Positions 16,624-25,946 of a stretch of 64,000 nt of DNA are shown piece by piece. The position numbers were made by a program, and so were the translations under genes. Under the pieces are notes generated by a model. The model saw only the letters and a list, made by a program, of their open reading frames with translations, searched no databases and was not told the origin of the DNA. The number at the start of each line of letters is the position of its first letter. Within the stretch, counting starts at the first letter, position 1. Location: assembly GCA_963809825.1 (NCBI GenBank), contig CAWELJ010000007.1:33342-97341 (forward strand), written 5' to 3'. The stretch comes from Bog-473 sp963809825 (GTDB lineage: Bacteria > Actinomycetota > Acidimicrobiia > Acidimicrobiales > RAAP-2).

Positions 16624-16998
16624 ATGGCACCCGCTCTCACGGTCAGGGGTCTGCGCGGGGCGACCACGGTCGACGCCGACACCGTGGCCCAGGTCACGGA
16701 GCGCTCGCAGGAGCTGATGCGCGAGATCATGGCCCGCAACGAGCTTGCTGAGGACGACATCGTGAGCGCGATCTTCACCGCCACGGCCGACGTGACGAGC
16801 GCCTTCCCGGCCACGGCGATCCGGGAGATCGGCTTCGGCGCCGTGCCGCTCCTGTGCGCGGCGGAGATCGCAGTCCCCGGTTCGATGCCCCGCTGCATCA
16901 GGGTGTTGCTCCATGTGCACACCTCCAAGGCGCGGGACGAGATCCATCACGTCTACCTCCACGGCGCCCAAGGGCTCCGCGATGACCTCCCCGACTGA
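16624..16998 (+). CDS. aroH: Chorismate mutase, AroH class
   Basis: Trimeric AroH-type chorismate mutase, chorismate to prephenate, 124 residues. The start LTVRGLRGATTVDAD carries the active-site arginine of this class. RNELAEDDIVSAIFTATADV and the C-terminal CIRVLLHVHT are also characteristic. It is followed by tyrA, whose ATG lies inside its 3' end (17-bp overlap). Together aroH, tyrA and aroA give a compact tyrosine and chorismate-branch unit. Confidence 0.94.
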   Translation: MAPALTVRGLRGATTVDADTVAQVTERSQELMREIMARNELAEDDIVSAIFTATADVTSAFPATAIREIGFGAVPLLCAAEIAVPGSMPRCIRVLLHVHTSKARDEIHHVYLHGAQGLRDDLPD

Positions 16999-18076
16999 GG
17001 GCGGCCCGCGCCGCCGGGCGCTCGTCGTTGGGACCGGGTTGATCGGTGGGTCGATCGCCCTCGGGCTGCGGCGACGCGGATGGCACGTGTCAGGGCTCGA
17101 TGCGGACGAGAGCCGGGTCCGTGAGGCGCTTGAGAGGAAGGCGATCGACGCGGTCGGTGACGATCGCGACGCCGAGGTGGCGTTCGTCGCAACCCCTGCC
17201 GCGGCGGTCGCCGACGTTGCGGGTCGTCTCCTTCTCGACCAGGGACGACACCCCGATCTCGTCGTGACCGACGTGAGCGGGGTCAAGACGGCGATCGTGG
17301 AGGAGTCTGACCACCCGCGCTTCATCGGGGGACATCCCATGGCTGGTTCCGAGCAGATCGGCCTCCACGGCGCCGACCCCGAGCTCTTCGAGGGGGCCGT
17401 CTGGGTGCTGACCCCGACGGCAGCCACCGATCTCGGGGCCTTCGACCGGCTGAAGGGCGTTGTGATGAGCCTCGGGGCCGATGTGCTGGTGTTGTCGCCC
17501 TCCGACCACGATCGGCTGGTGGCCATGGTGTCCCACGTGCCACACCTCGTCGCCGCGACGCTCATGAACGCGGCCAGTGCCGGGGCTGAACAGGACGCCG
17601 CTCTCCTGCGGCTCGCGGCGGGCGGGTTCCGCGACATGACGCGTGTCGCCGCCGGACATCCTGGCATCTGGCCTGACATCTGCGCCGAGAACGCCACGCC
17701 CATCGTGGAGGCGCTCGACGCGCTCGTCAACGATCTCACGGCAATGAGGGACCGCATCGCCAATCAAGACCGGGACGCGCTGCTGGGAGTGCTCCAGAAG
17801 GCGAGTGCGGCACGCAGGAACCTCCCGGCCCGGGTCGTCCGTCCCGATCATCTGGCCGAGCTGCGGATCCCCGTCCCCGACCGGGCCGGGGTGCTGGCTG
17901 AGATCACGTCGCTGGCCGCCGATGCCGGCATCGGCATCTACGACATCGAGATCGCCCACTCGGCCGAAGGCCCACGCGGGGTGCTGATCCTGGTGGTCGA
18001 CGGCGCGGACGCCGGCACCCTCACGGCGGCGGTCGAGGCCCGTGGCTACCGGTGCCGAACTGAGCATCTGTCATGA
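16982..18076 (+). CDS. tyrA: Prephenate dehydrogenase with ACT domain
   Basis: TyrA, oxidative decarboxylation of prephenate to 4-hydroxyphenylpyruvate in tyrosine synthesis; 364 residues. The Rossmann motif VVGTGLIGGSIALGL is at residues 14-28. The active-site block GGHPMAGSEQIG and a helical dimerisation domain follow. A C-terminal ACT domain (about residues 295-364, ELRIPVPDRAGVLAEIT) suggests feedback control by an amino acid. The start overlaps aroH by 17 bp, and the stop overlaps the aroA start as ATGA. Confidence 0.93.
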   Translation: MTSPTEGGPRRRALVVGTGLIGGSIALGLRRRGWHVSGLDADESRVREALERKAIDAVGDDRDAEVAFVATPAAAVADVAGRLLLDQGRHPDLVVTDVSGVKTAIVEESDHPRFIGGHPMAGSEQIGLHGADPELFEGAVWVLTPTAATDLGAFDRLKGVVMSLGADVLVLSPSDHDRLVAMVSHVPHLVAATLMNAASAGAEQDAALLRLAAGGFRDMTRVAAGHPGIWPDICAENATPIVEALDALVNDLTAMRDRIANQDRDALLGVLQKASAARRNLPARVVRPDHLAELRIPVPDRAGVLAEITSLAADAGIGIYDIEIAHSAEGPRGVLILVVDGADAGTLTAAVEARGYRCRTEHLS

Positions 18077-19992
18077 GCGCGCCACGGATCCTCGTCGTGC
18101 ACGGCGCCGTGCCATGTCGCGGCACGGTGCATACACCGGGCGAGAAATCAATTTCGCACCGCTCCGTATTGCTCGGCGCCCTGGCCGAGGGGACATCAGT
18201 CATTTACGGGCTGTCGGACGGCGCCGACGTTGCGGCTTCCCTGGCGGCCGTCGAGGCGATGGGCGTGGGCGTGGAGCACCGTGAGGACGGAGCAATCGTC
18301 TTGCAGGGTGGTCGCAGTCGTCTTCATCCGCCGAACGGACCGGCCGATTGCGGCAATTCCGGGACGTCCATGCGCCTCCTGGCGGGGCTCGTGGCCGGTT
18401 TCGACTGGGAAACGGTGCTCGTCGGCGATGCATCGCTTACCGCCCGCCCCATGGACCGGGTGGTCGAACCACTCACGCTGATGGGCGCCGAGGTGAGTGG
18501 TCGGGGGGAAAGATGCTTGCCGCCTCTCCGCGTCCGGGGAGGCCGGCTGCACGGCATCGACTGGACGGCCAAAATGGCCAGCGCCCAGGTGAAGTCGGCC
18601 ATTCTTCTGGCCGGGCTCTCGGCGAGCGGCACCACGGTCGTGCGCGAATCGGTGACGACCCGCACCCACACCGAGGAGATGCTGGCCGAGGCGGGGGCAG
18701 ACATCACCGTCGAGCCCTGGGGCGAGGGGAGAGTCGTGCGCGTCAGGGCGTCCAGCCTCGAGCCGGTCTCGCGCACAGTGCCCGGAGACCCCTCGGCGTC
18801 GGCCTTCTTCGTCGTGGCCGGGTGCGTCGTCCCGAACAGCGACGTCGCCGTGGCTGGGGTGTACAGCGGCCCGGCCCGCCTCGGGTACGTCTCGGTGCTC
18901 CAACGCATGGGCGCGGACGTCGTGGTCGAACCGGAGTCACCGGGCACGGCGACCATCCGGGCGCGTTCGGGCCCGCTGCAGGCCACAGAGGTGCCAGCCA
19001 GTGAGATCCCGTCCCTCGACGAGGTCCCCGCCCTCGCCGTGGCGGCTGCCGTCGCCGAGGGGACCTCCGTGTTCACGGGCATGGGCGAGTTGCGGGTGAA
19101 GGAGGTGGACCGGCTCGCGGCAGTGGCCGCCATGGTCGAGGCCTTCGGGGCCACGCCCGCCGTCGAAGGCGACACGCTGTCCATCACGGGCGTCGGCGGC
19201 GCGCTCCATGGCACCCGCTTCGACAGTGGGGGCGACCACCGGATGGCCATGGCGGCGGCCGTGGCCGCCCTGGCGGCGCGTCCCGGGGAGCACAGCCTGG
19301 TCACGGGGTTCAGCGCCGTCGAAACGAGCTACCCCGGCTTCGCCGGCGACCTGGAGCACTTGGCCGAGGGTGGCGGCGCGGTGCCGCGGCCCCTCATCGT
19401 GGCCATTGACGGGCCGGCCGGTGCCGGGAAGTCCACCGTGTCGACCGCCGTGGCGGATCGACTCGGGGTCGAGCGTCTCGACACCGGGGCCATGTACCGC
19501 GCCGTGGCCGCCCTCGCTCTCGAGCGGGGCACGGCACCGGACGACGCCGACGCCGTGGCGGCGCTCGCCGCCGGCTCGAAGATCGAAATCGGGGAGCGGG
19601 TCACCATCGACGGGCTCGATGTCACGTCGCAAATCCGAAGCCCAGAGGTCGGCCGCGCAGTCTCGATCGTGGCGGCCAATCCGGAGGTTCGCCGCCATCT
19701 GGTCCAACGCCAGCGGACCTGGGCCGACGAGCACGGCGGGGGAGTGGTCGAGGGGCGGGACATCGGATCGGTCGTCTTCCCGCATGCCCAGGTGAAGGTC
19801 TACCTCACTGCCTCCCCGGAGGAGCGGGCCCGGCGCCGCAACGACGAGGCGCCCGAGGGCGTGGCCCGGCGGGACCGGATCGATTCGACGCGCGACGCAT
19901 CACCGCTTCGAGAGGCCGACGACGCGCTTCGCCTCGATACAACCGGGCGGACCGTGCAGGATGTGGTCGAGGAGGTGATGTCATGGCTGTGA
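18073..19992 (+). CDS. aroA-cmk: Fused EPSP synthase and cytidylate kinase
   Basis: A single 639-residue frame encodes two enzymes. Residues 1 to about 435 are 3-phosphoshikimate 1-carboxyvinyltransferase (EPSP synthase), with EKSISHRSVLLGAL, the GNSGTSMRLL block, and GDPSASAFF. Residues from about 440 are cytidylate kinase, with P-loop DGPAGAGKST, LDTGAMYRA and the GRDIGSVVFP lid region. The linker is only about 8 residues (EGGGAVPR). No stop or frame change separates them. The CMP-kinase part is near 200 residues, slightly short. The two genes are often adjacent in this neighbourhood, so fusion probably arose by loss of the intervening stop. The 3' end overlaps plsC by 10 bp. Confidence 0.93.
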   Translation: MSAPRILVVHGAVPCRGTVHTPGEKSISHRSVLLGALAEGTSVIYGLSDGADVAASLAAVEAMGVGVEHREDGAIVLQGGRSRLHPPNGPADCGNSGTSMRLLAGLVAGFDWETVLVGDASLTARPMDRVVEPLTLMGAEVSGRGERCLPPLRVRGGRLHGIDWTAKMASAQVKSAILLAGLSASGTTVVRESVTTRTHTEEMLAEAGADITVEPWGEGRVVRVRASSLEPVSRTVPGDPSASAFFVVAGCVVPNSDVAVAGVYSGPARLGYVSVLQRMGADVVVEPESPGTATIRARSGPLQATEVPASEIPSLDEVPALAVAAAVAEGTSVFTGMGELRVKEVDRLAAVAAMVEAFGATPAVEGDTLSITGVGGALHGTRFDSGGDHRMAMAAAVAALAARPGEHSLVTGFSAVETSYPGFAGDLEHLAEGGGAVPRPLIVAIDGPAGAGKSTVSTAVADRLGVERLDTGAMYRAVAALALERGTAPDDADAVAALAAGSKIEIGERVTIDGLDVTSQIRSPEVGRAVSIVAANPEVRRHLVQRQRTWADEHGGGVVEGRDIGSVVFPHAQVKVYLTASPEERARRRNDEAPEGVARRDRIDSTRDASPLREADDALRLDTTGRTVQDVVEEVMSWL

Positions 19993-20723
19993 GCGAACCG
20001 GGCGCAGCCGCCGAGTCCGAGGACGCAGCCGGGGACCCGGTCGCGCCGGGCCGCCATCAGGCGTTCGAGGTCGACCCAAGGCGTACCCCCCTCTACCGGA
20101 CCGAGCGCGCGATCTTCGTGACGGCATTGTGGACCTGGTTCCGCCCCAAGGTGGTGGGCAGGGAACACATCCCGGAGACTGGCCCCGTGATCCTCGCCCC
20201 GGTACACCGGTCCTTCGCCGACTTCGGGTTCGCTGCCTTCTGCACCGAGCGCAAGCTTTTCTTCATGACCAAGGACGAGATGTGGAAGAGCAAGTGGCTC
20301 GGCAAGCTGCTGCTCACCGTCGGAGCTTTTCCCGTGCACCGGGAGTCGGCCGATCGTGAGGCGCTCCAGCGTGCCGAGGAGGTGCTGCGAAAGGGCGAGG
20401 TGCTGGTCCTCTTCCCGGAAGGCACGAGGCGGGAAGGCCCGCTGATCGAGGACCTGATGGAAGGGGCGGCGTTCCTCTCGGCACGGACGGGTGCGCCCAT
20501 CGTGCCGGTCGGCATCGGAGGGTCCGACCTGGCCATGCCCAAGGGCAGTGCGGTCCCGAAGCCATACACCATTCAGGTAGTGATCGGCCCCGCCATCCCT
20601 TCCCCTCCCCGGACCGGGGGTGGCCGCGTATCGCGCTCGGCCGTGCACGCGACCACGGAGGCGCTCGTTCCTCGACTCCAGGCCGTCTACGACGAGGCCA
20701 AGGCGAAGACCGGCAGGTACTGA
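19983..20723 (+). CDS. plsC: 1-acylglycerol-3-phosphate acyltransferase
   Basis: PlsC-type acyltransferase that makes phosphatidic acid at the inner membrane face; 246 residues. The catalytic motif HRSFAD (H-x4-D, about residue 71) and the phosphate-binding block FPEGTR are present, with PIVPVGIGG behind. The first 30 residues are acidic and poorly conserved. It starts inside the aroA-cmk 3' end, so it is translationally coupled, and ends 16 bp from the convergent glycosyltransferase. Confidence 0.88.
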   Translation: MAVSEPGAAAESEDAAGDPVAPGRHQAFEVDPRRTPLYRTERAIFVTALWTWFRPKVVGREHIPETGPVILAPVHRSFADFGFAAFCTERKLFFMTKDEMWKSKWLGKLLLTVGAFPVHRESADREALQRAEEVLRKGEVLVLFPEGTRREGPLIEDLMEGAAFLSARTGAPIVPVGIGGSDLAMPKGSAVPKPYTIQVVIGPAIPSPPRTGGGRVSRSAVHATTEALVPRLQAVYDEAKAKTGRY

Positions 20724-20739
20724 GCGCTCCGGCGCCGCC

Positions 20740-21570
20740 TCAGGAGTGCCGCGGCTCCCTGCGCACCTTCCACCACGTCCCGAGCACGACGCGTCCGTAG
20801 CGCACACCGAAGAGCCAGTTCTTGCCCTTCTTGGTCGTCCCGGATGCCCGCGGTAGCCAAACGGTGGGGCGTTCGGTCACCCGCCACCCGCGCTTCATGG
20901 CGATGATGAGGAGTTCCGCCGTCTGGTACTGCGGTTGGACGAGGCGGTACGCCACGTCATCGAGCATGCTCACGCGCAGAGCCCGGTAGCCGTTGGACGT
21001 GTCGGTGAGCTTGGTGCGGCCCATGCCGCTCATCACGAGCGAGAACACCCGCACGCCCGCCTTACGGAAACGGTCGGTCGTCGTGTCCCGTCCGAGCACC
21101 CGTGACGCGACGACGAAGTCCGCCTCGTCGTCGACCAGCGGCTGCAACATGACCGGGATCTCTGCGGGATCGTTCTGCCCATCGGCATCGAGCGTGACGA
21201 CGTACTGAGCGCCCAATTCGATACAGAGCGCGTAACCCACCCGGAGGGCGTAACCGTGACCCAGATTTTCGCTCAGCACGAAAGTCACAGCTCCGGAGTC
21301 CTTGGCAACCTGATCGGTCTTGTCGGACCCGCCATCGACGACGACGAGTGTGGTGACGGCCAGTCCGCACGCCTCCGTCGGCATGGCCGCCAGAACCGCC
21401 CCGATGTTGTCCTCCTCGTCGTACGCGCAGATCAGGCCGACAGCGGGAGCAAGCTTGACGTCGGGATGGCGTTGGTCGAATTCGCGGCGCGACTCCTCGA
21501 TCACGCGGCGCGCCCGATCTGGGTCGGTGCGGATGCTGGCGCTCGAGGTGGCGCCGCCGAGGGCGATCAA
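20740..21570 (-). CDS. GT2 glycosyltransferase, DPM1-like
   Basis: A 276-residue GT-A glycosyltransferase similar to polyprenyl-phosphate mannose or glucose synthases. AVGLICAYDEEDNIG is the nucleotide-sugar start, VVDGGSDKT follows, and TLDADGQNDP carries the metal-binding DxD-type motif. No membrane anchor is seen. The start overlaps the stop of the upstream HD-domain gene by 4 bp (ATGA), so the two are translationally coupled. The acceptor is unknown. Confidence 0.85.
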   Translation of the reverse strand: MIALGGATSSASIRTDPDRARRVIEESRREFDQRHPDVKLAPAVGLICAYDEEDNIGAVLAAMPTEACGLAVTTLVVVDGGSDKTDQVAKDSGAVTFVLSENLGHGYALRVGYALCIELGAQYVVTLDADGQNDPAEIPVMLQPLVDDEADFVVASRVLGRDTTTDRFRKAGVRVFSLVMSGMGRTKLTDTSNGYRALRVSMLDDVAYRLVQPQYQTAELLIIAMKRGWRVTERPTVWLPRASGTTKKGKNWLFGVRYGRVVLGTWWKVRREPRHS

Positions 21571-22109
21571 AACGCGCGAGGCGTCGAGAAGATCTGACGG
21601 ACCAGGGGCTCGAAGTGCGAGAGCGGCTTGGTCGGATAGGCGGGGTCGAAGCTCGTTTGGTCCCAGTCGTCCGCGAACCGCTCCGCAAGCCCGTACCAGG
21701 GCTCGCCGACGTACTGATCCCGGGCGTTCGGATCCTGTCCGAGATACTCGTAGTAGTGCTTCCCCTGGAAGTCCTGATGCGCCAGGATCATGTGGTACGT
21801 GTCCTCACTCACGTACGGACGCAAGATCTCTGCCGCGATGCGCGGATGGTTCATGACCGATACGGCCTTGCCGATGTCGTGGCACAGCGAGGCCACGACG
21901 ACCTCGTCGGAGGCCCCGGCCTCCTCGGCGCGCGTCGCCGTCTGCAGCGAGTGAACCAGCTGATCCACTTCGAAGCCATCCGTGATCTCCTCGAGTGATG
22001 CCAGCATCGCGAGCACGCGGTCGGCAACTCGAGGCTGATGCGCAATCGACTCGACGATGATGTGCTGCCACTGCTCCGCCGTCGACTGGTCCATGCGGGT
22101 GAACGTCAT
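21567..22109 (-). CDS. HD-domain protein, PhnZ/MIOX-like
   Basis: A 180-residue HD-superfamily protein. HSLQTATRAEE supplies the first histidine, and CHDIGKAVS the HD pair. The downstream blocks ILAHQDFQGKHY and FADDWDQTSFDP resemble the PhnZ/myo-inositol-oxygenase type of HD protein, which binds two irons and acts as an oxygenase. A phosphohydrolase role is equally possible from sequence. ATG 22109 (MTFTRMDQ) is preferred to a 23-residue longer start, because the longer form runs close to ispH. Coupled to the GT2 gene downstream. Confidence 0.72.
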   Translation of the reverse strand: MTFTRMDQSTAEQWQHIIVESIAHQPRVADRVLAMLASLEEITDGFEVDQLVHSLQTATRAEEAGASDEVVVASLCHDIGKAVSVMNHPRIAAEILRPYVSEDTYHMILAHQDFQGKHYYEYLGQDPNARDQYVGEPWYGLAERFADDWDQTSFDPAYPTKPLSHFEPLVRQIFSTPRAF

Positions 22110-22134
22110 CTGACAATCATCGCGCCTGCCGCAC

Positions 22135-23187
22135 TCAGGAGGCCAGCAGGTCGAGGACGTCGGCTGCAGAGATCGCACGATCCTCTGCGGCGGGGTCCGT
22201 TCGGCCGGGCACGGGGCGCCCAGCGAAAAGGCCCAGCGTGGAGCCCAGTGCGCGCAGCAGCTCCCGGAGCTCGGGCGGGGGTGGGAAATATTCGTCTTCG
22301 GTCGTCACGGTGACCTCCGTGACCCCGTCCTTCGGGGCGAGCCGGGCGATCACCTCGTCCACGAGCGCCTCGGGTGCCGAAGCTCCGGCCGTCACGCCCA
22401 CCGTGCCGGAGAGGTCGGCGGGCAGTTCGTCGGCTTCGTTGACCCGCAGGACCCGTTGGCAACCACCTGCCCTCGCGACTTTCTCGAGCGCCACCGTGTT
22501 GGAGGAATTGGCGGAGCCGATCACGACAACGGCATCGGATTCAGAGGCGATTGCCTTCAGGGCAGCCTGCCGGTTCGTCGTCGCGAAGCACAGGTCGCTC
22601 CGATTGGGCATCCAGAGGTCGGGGAAGCGGTGACGGGCTGCCTCCATGAGCCCGCGCCACTCGTCATGACTGAGCGTCGTCTGAGCCAGGAGAGCGACAG
22701 GCGCGCCGTCTGCTTGAAGATCCCCGAGAGATTCGAGATCCTCCTCTCTCTCGAGGAGGCGCACCGACTGAGGGGCCACTGCCATCGTGCCGACCGCCTC
22801 CTCGTGACCGGCGTGTCCGACGTAGAGAACGGTGTAACCCTTTCGGCTCCGTACCTTCAGCTCGTGGTGAACCTTCGTCACCAATGGGCAAACGGCGTCG
22901 ACGACGACCCCGCCCCTGCCCCGAGCGGCGTCGACGACCTCAGGAGCCGAACCATGGGCGCTCAGCATGAGGGGTGCCCCGGCGGGCACGTCGGCCACGT
23001 CGTCGACGAAGATGACGCCCTGCTCGCGGAAGCGCTCGACCACATGGCGGTTGTGCACGATCTCGTGGTAGCAGTAGACGGGAGGCTCGAAGACCCGGAC
23101 CATCCAGGCCAGGGCCTTGATGGCCTTCTCGACGCCGGCACAGAACCCCCGTGGCTCGGCCAGCATCACTCGATCCACTCCGGGCAC
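22135..23187 (-). CDS. ispH: 4-hydroxy-3-methylbut-2-enyl diphosphate reductase
   Basis: IspH/LytB, the last step of the MEP isoprenoid pathway, an iron-sulfur enzyme making IPP and DMAPP; 350 residues. The three cluster cysteines lie in GFCAGVEKA, DAVCPLVTK and DLCFATTNRQ. The substrate histidines are seen in YHEIVHN, SAHG and VGHAGHEE. There is a C-terminal extension of about 40 residues after the core. It diverges from the DUF512 gene with a 32-bp gap and is followed by the HD gene 25 bp downstream. Confidence 0.95.
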   Translation of the reverse strand: MPGVDRVMLAEPRGFCAGVEKAIKALAWMVRVFEPPVYCYHEIVHNRHVVERFREQGVIFVDDVADVPAGAPLMLSAHGSAPEVVDAARGRGGVVVDAVCPLVTKVHHELKVRSRKGYTVLYVGHAGHEEAVGTMAVAPQSVRLLEREEDLESLGDLQADGAPVALLAQTTLSHDEWRGLMEAARHRFPDLWMPNRSDLCFATTNRQAALKAIASESDAVVVIGSANSSNTVALEKVARAGGCQRVLRVNEADELPADLSGTVGVTAGASAPEALVDEVIARLAPKDGVTEVTVTTEDEYFPPPPELRELLRALGSTLGLFAGRPVPGRTDPAAEDRAISAADVLDLLAS

Positions 23188-23219
23188 AAAGTCCAGGTTA
23201 TCGGCAGTAACCTGGTCCC

Positions 23220-24605
23220 ATGTCAGCTCCCACGGTGACTTCGGTCACCGCGGCGTCGCCGGCAGCCCGGGCCGGACTGGCCGTGGGTGACGAGCTCTTG
23301 AGCATCGGTGGGCAGGAGCCGCGCGACGTCATCGATTTCCAACGCCTCAGTGACGCGGCCGACCTCAGCGTCCTGGTGCGGCGCGCCGGCGCGCCGCTGC
23401 CCAGGTTGGTGCGCGTCGACAAGGCTCTGGGCGAACCTCTCGGCGTCGAGGTGTCGTCTGCCGTATTCGACCGCATCCGCACTTGCGACAACCACTGCGC
23501 CTTCTGCTTCATCTACCAATTGCCGAAGGGAATGCGCCGGAGCCTCTACCTCAAGGACGACGACTACCGGCTCTCGTTTCTGTACGGCAATTTCACCACG
23601 CTGACTCGTTTCACCGAGCTCGACGCGGAACGCATCCTCACGGAGCGCCTCGGGCCGCTGTTCGTCTCCATTCACACTACGGATCCTGAATTGCGGGCGA
23701 GCATGCTGCGCAACCCCAAGGGTGCAACCAGCCTGCGCTGGCTGCAGGTGCTCTTGGATGGCGGGATAGAGGTCCACGGCCAGGTCGTCGTCTGCCCCGG
23801 TGTCAATGACGGCGCCGCGTTGGAGGACACGCTGTCGGGGATCCTCGATCGCTACCCGGCGCTGGCCAGCGTTGGTGCAGTGCCGCTGGGGCTCAGCCGA
23901 TACTCGAACGAGCCCGAGATGCGCGCCCACACCGAGGCGGAGGCGGTGCAGGTCCTCGACACGGTTCACGAGTGGCAGCGCCTGTTCCGCCGGGCGCTCG
24001 GGCACCGTATGGTCTTCGCCGCGGACGAGTACTACCTCCTGGCCGGACGTGACCTGCCCCGGGTCGGCCACTACGAGGGTTTCCCGCAACACGAGAACGG
24101 TATCGGGATGGCGCGCTCCTTCGTTCAGGCCTTCACCCGACCCGCCGTCGGAGGACCTGGTGGCGTCCGCCACGGATTCTTCGCCTCGGTTGACGCCGCA
24201 CCGGCGGAGGGCTACCGAGCGCCGAGGCTCCCGGTCGAACCGGCCGGGGTGGATGATCGGCCGGTCACGGTGCTGACCGGCACCTACGGGGCGCTCGTGC
24301 TCGGACCACTGGTGGCGGACCACTCTCGTGACGACATTGAGGTTCGGCCCGTGCCCAACGAGTTCTTCGGGGGCAACATCGGCGTGGCGGGGCTGCTCAC
24401 GGGAGAAGACGTCTCCCGGGCCCTCGGGACTGTGCCCGAGGGGTCGCGCTGTCTGTTGCCCGACGCATGCCTGAACGAGGGCCGGTTCCTCGATGGCCTC
24501 ACGTTGGCCGACCTGCCCCGGCCGGTCGAAGTGGTGCCGGCGGACGGTCGCTCGCTTCGCGCCGCCCTCGACGGCACGACCTTCCGGCCGGCCTGCGCGG
24601 CATGA
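23220..24605 (+). CDS. DUF512 radical-SAM protein with PDZ-like start
   Basis: A 461-residue protein. Residues 1-60 form a PDZ-like domain (SPAARAGLAVGDELLSIGG). Cys89, Cys93 and Cys96 (TCDNHCAFC) bind a radical-SAM [4Fe-4S] cluster. The C-terminal DUF512 domain follows from about residue 220 (RYSNEPEMRAHT ... VLTGTYGALVL). The family is conserved next to der in Gram-positive bacteria, as here, but its reaction is unknown. The stop overlaps der by 4 bp (ATGA). Confidence 0.88.
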   Translation: MSAPTVTSVTAASPAARAGLAVGDELLSIGGQEPRDVIDFQRLSDAADLSVLVRRAGAPLPRLVRVDKALGEPLGVEVSSAVFDRIRTCDNHCAFCFIYQLPKGMRRSLYLKDDDYRLSFLYGNFTTLTRFTELDAERILTERLGPLFVSIHTTDPELRASMLRNPKGATSLRWLQVLLDGGIEVHGQVVVCPGVNDGAALEDTLSGILDRYPALASVGAVPLGLSRYSNEPEMRAHTEAEAVQVLDTVHEWQRLFRRALGHRMVFAADEYYLLAGRDLPRVGHYEGFPQHENGIGMARSFVQAFTRPAVGGPGGVRHGFFASVDAAPAEGYRAPRLPVEPAGVDDRPVTVLTGTYGALVLGPLVADHSRDDIEVRPVPNEFFGGNIGVAGLLTGEDVSRALGTVPEGSRCLLPDACLNEGRFLDGLTLADLPRPVEVVPADGRSLRAALDGTTFRPACAA

Positions 24606-25930
24606 GCCTGCCCATGGTGGTGGTCGCGGGACGACCCAACGTCGGAAAGTCGTCACTGGTGAACCGGATCGTCGGCTCTCGTGCCGCGGTGGTCGAAGAG
24701 GAGCAGGGCGTCACCCGGGACCGGAAGGTGTTGACGGCCGAGTGGTCCGGTGTGCCCTTCTCCGTCATGGACACCGGAGGGTGGCTGGCGGGCGGAGACG
24801 CCCTCGAGGCCAAGGTGAGTGATCAGGCCGAGCGGGCGTTGGCCGACGCGGATGTCGTGCTCATGGTGGTCGACGTCACGACCGGCGTGACGGACGAGGA
24901 CCTGGCGGCGGCCAAGGTGATCCGGCGCGCCGGTCCTCCGGTACGCCTCGTCGTCAACAAGGTCGACGACGCCAACCGGGAAGCACCCACGTGGGAGTTC
25001 GTGTCGCTCGGGCTGGGTGATCCTTTTCCCGTCAGCGCGCTCCACGGTCGGGGTACGGGCGACCTGCTCGATGAGGTCGTGGGTCTGCTCCCGTTGCCCG
25101 GCGAAGACCGGGGTGAGAAGGTGGATCCGGATTTCGGTCCCGCCCACGGGAAGAGCGACCCCGGCACACCGCGGGTTGCGATCATCGGCCGCCCCAATGT
25201 GGGCAAGTCGACGCTCTTCAACCGCCTCCTTGGTGAGGAGCGCTCCATCGTCCACGACATGCCGGGGACGACACGCGACGCCATCGACACCGTCGTGGAG
25301 ACGCCGGACGGACCCGTGTGTTTCATCGACACGGCGGGCCTGCGCCGGCCTTCCAAGACCGATCGCGGCACCGAGCAACACGCCACGATGCGGGCCCTGC
25401 GTGCCTTGGAGCGTGCCGACGTGGCCCTCCTGGTCATCGACGCCACGATTGGTGCCTCGCATCAGGACCAGCGGTTGGCCGAGCGCATCGGCGTCTCCGG
25501 GTGCCCGGCCATCGTGGTGTTGAACAAGTGGGATCAGGTGCCGACCGAGGGTCGCGATGACGTCCTGGCCGGTGTGGGTGACCGCCTGGCCTTCCTCGGA
25601 TCTGCGCCCGTGCTCAAGATGTCTGCGCTCTCGGGCAAAGGGGTGCATCGCATCCTCCCGGCTCTCCGTGACTCCGTCGAGTCGTATCACCAGCGGGTGC
25701 CAACCGGGGCGCTCAACCGAGCCGTCCAGGAGTTGCAGGCCCGGCAGTCGGCACCCCGGGCGAGGATCCGCTACATCGTGCAGGGAGCGATCGACCCACC
25801 GACGTTCACGCTCTTCACGAACGCGCGCCTGCAGCAGACGTATCTCCGCTACATCGAGCGCGGATTGCGCGAGAAGTTCGATTTCGGGTCCACGCCGATG
25901 AAGCTGCGGGTGAGGATCGGCGGCAAGTGA
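24602..25930 (+). CDS. der: Ribosome-assembly GTPase Der
   Basis: EngA/Der, a GTPase with two tandem G domains needed for 50S ribosome assembly; 442 residues. G1 motifs are GRPNVGKSSL (about residue 10) and GRPNVGKSTL (about residue 198). The KH-like C-terminal domain ends MKLRVRIGGK, which is typical. ATG 24602 overlaps the DUF512 stop. A longer in-frame start upstream is rejected because it would lie inside the DUF512 coding sequence. Confidence 0.96.
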   Translation: MSLPMVVVAGRPNVGKSSLVNRIVGSRAAVVEEEQGVTRDRKVLTAEWSGVPFSVMDTGGWLAGGDALEAKVSDQAERALADADVVLMVVDVTTGVTDEDLAAAKVIRRAGPPVRLVVNKVDDANREAPTWEFVSLGLGDPFPVSALHGRGTGDLLDEVVGLLPLPGEDRGEKVDPDFGPAHGKSDPGTPRVAIIGRPNVGKSTLFNRLLGEERSIVHDMPGTTRDAIDTVVETPDGPVCFIDTAGLRRPSKTDRGTEQHATMRALRALERADVALLVIDATIGASHQDQRLAERIGVSGCPAIVVLNKWDQVPTEGRDDVLAGVGDRLAFLGSAPVLKMSALSGKGVHRILPALRDSVESYHQRVPTGALNRAVQELQARQSAPRARIRYIVQGAIDPPTFTLFTNARLQQTYLRYIERGLREKFDFGSTPMKLRVRIGGK

Positions 25931-25946
25931 GGGGCGACGGGACCTG

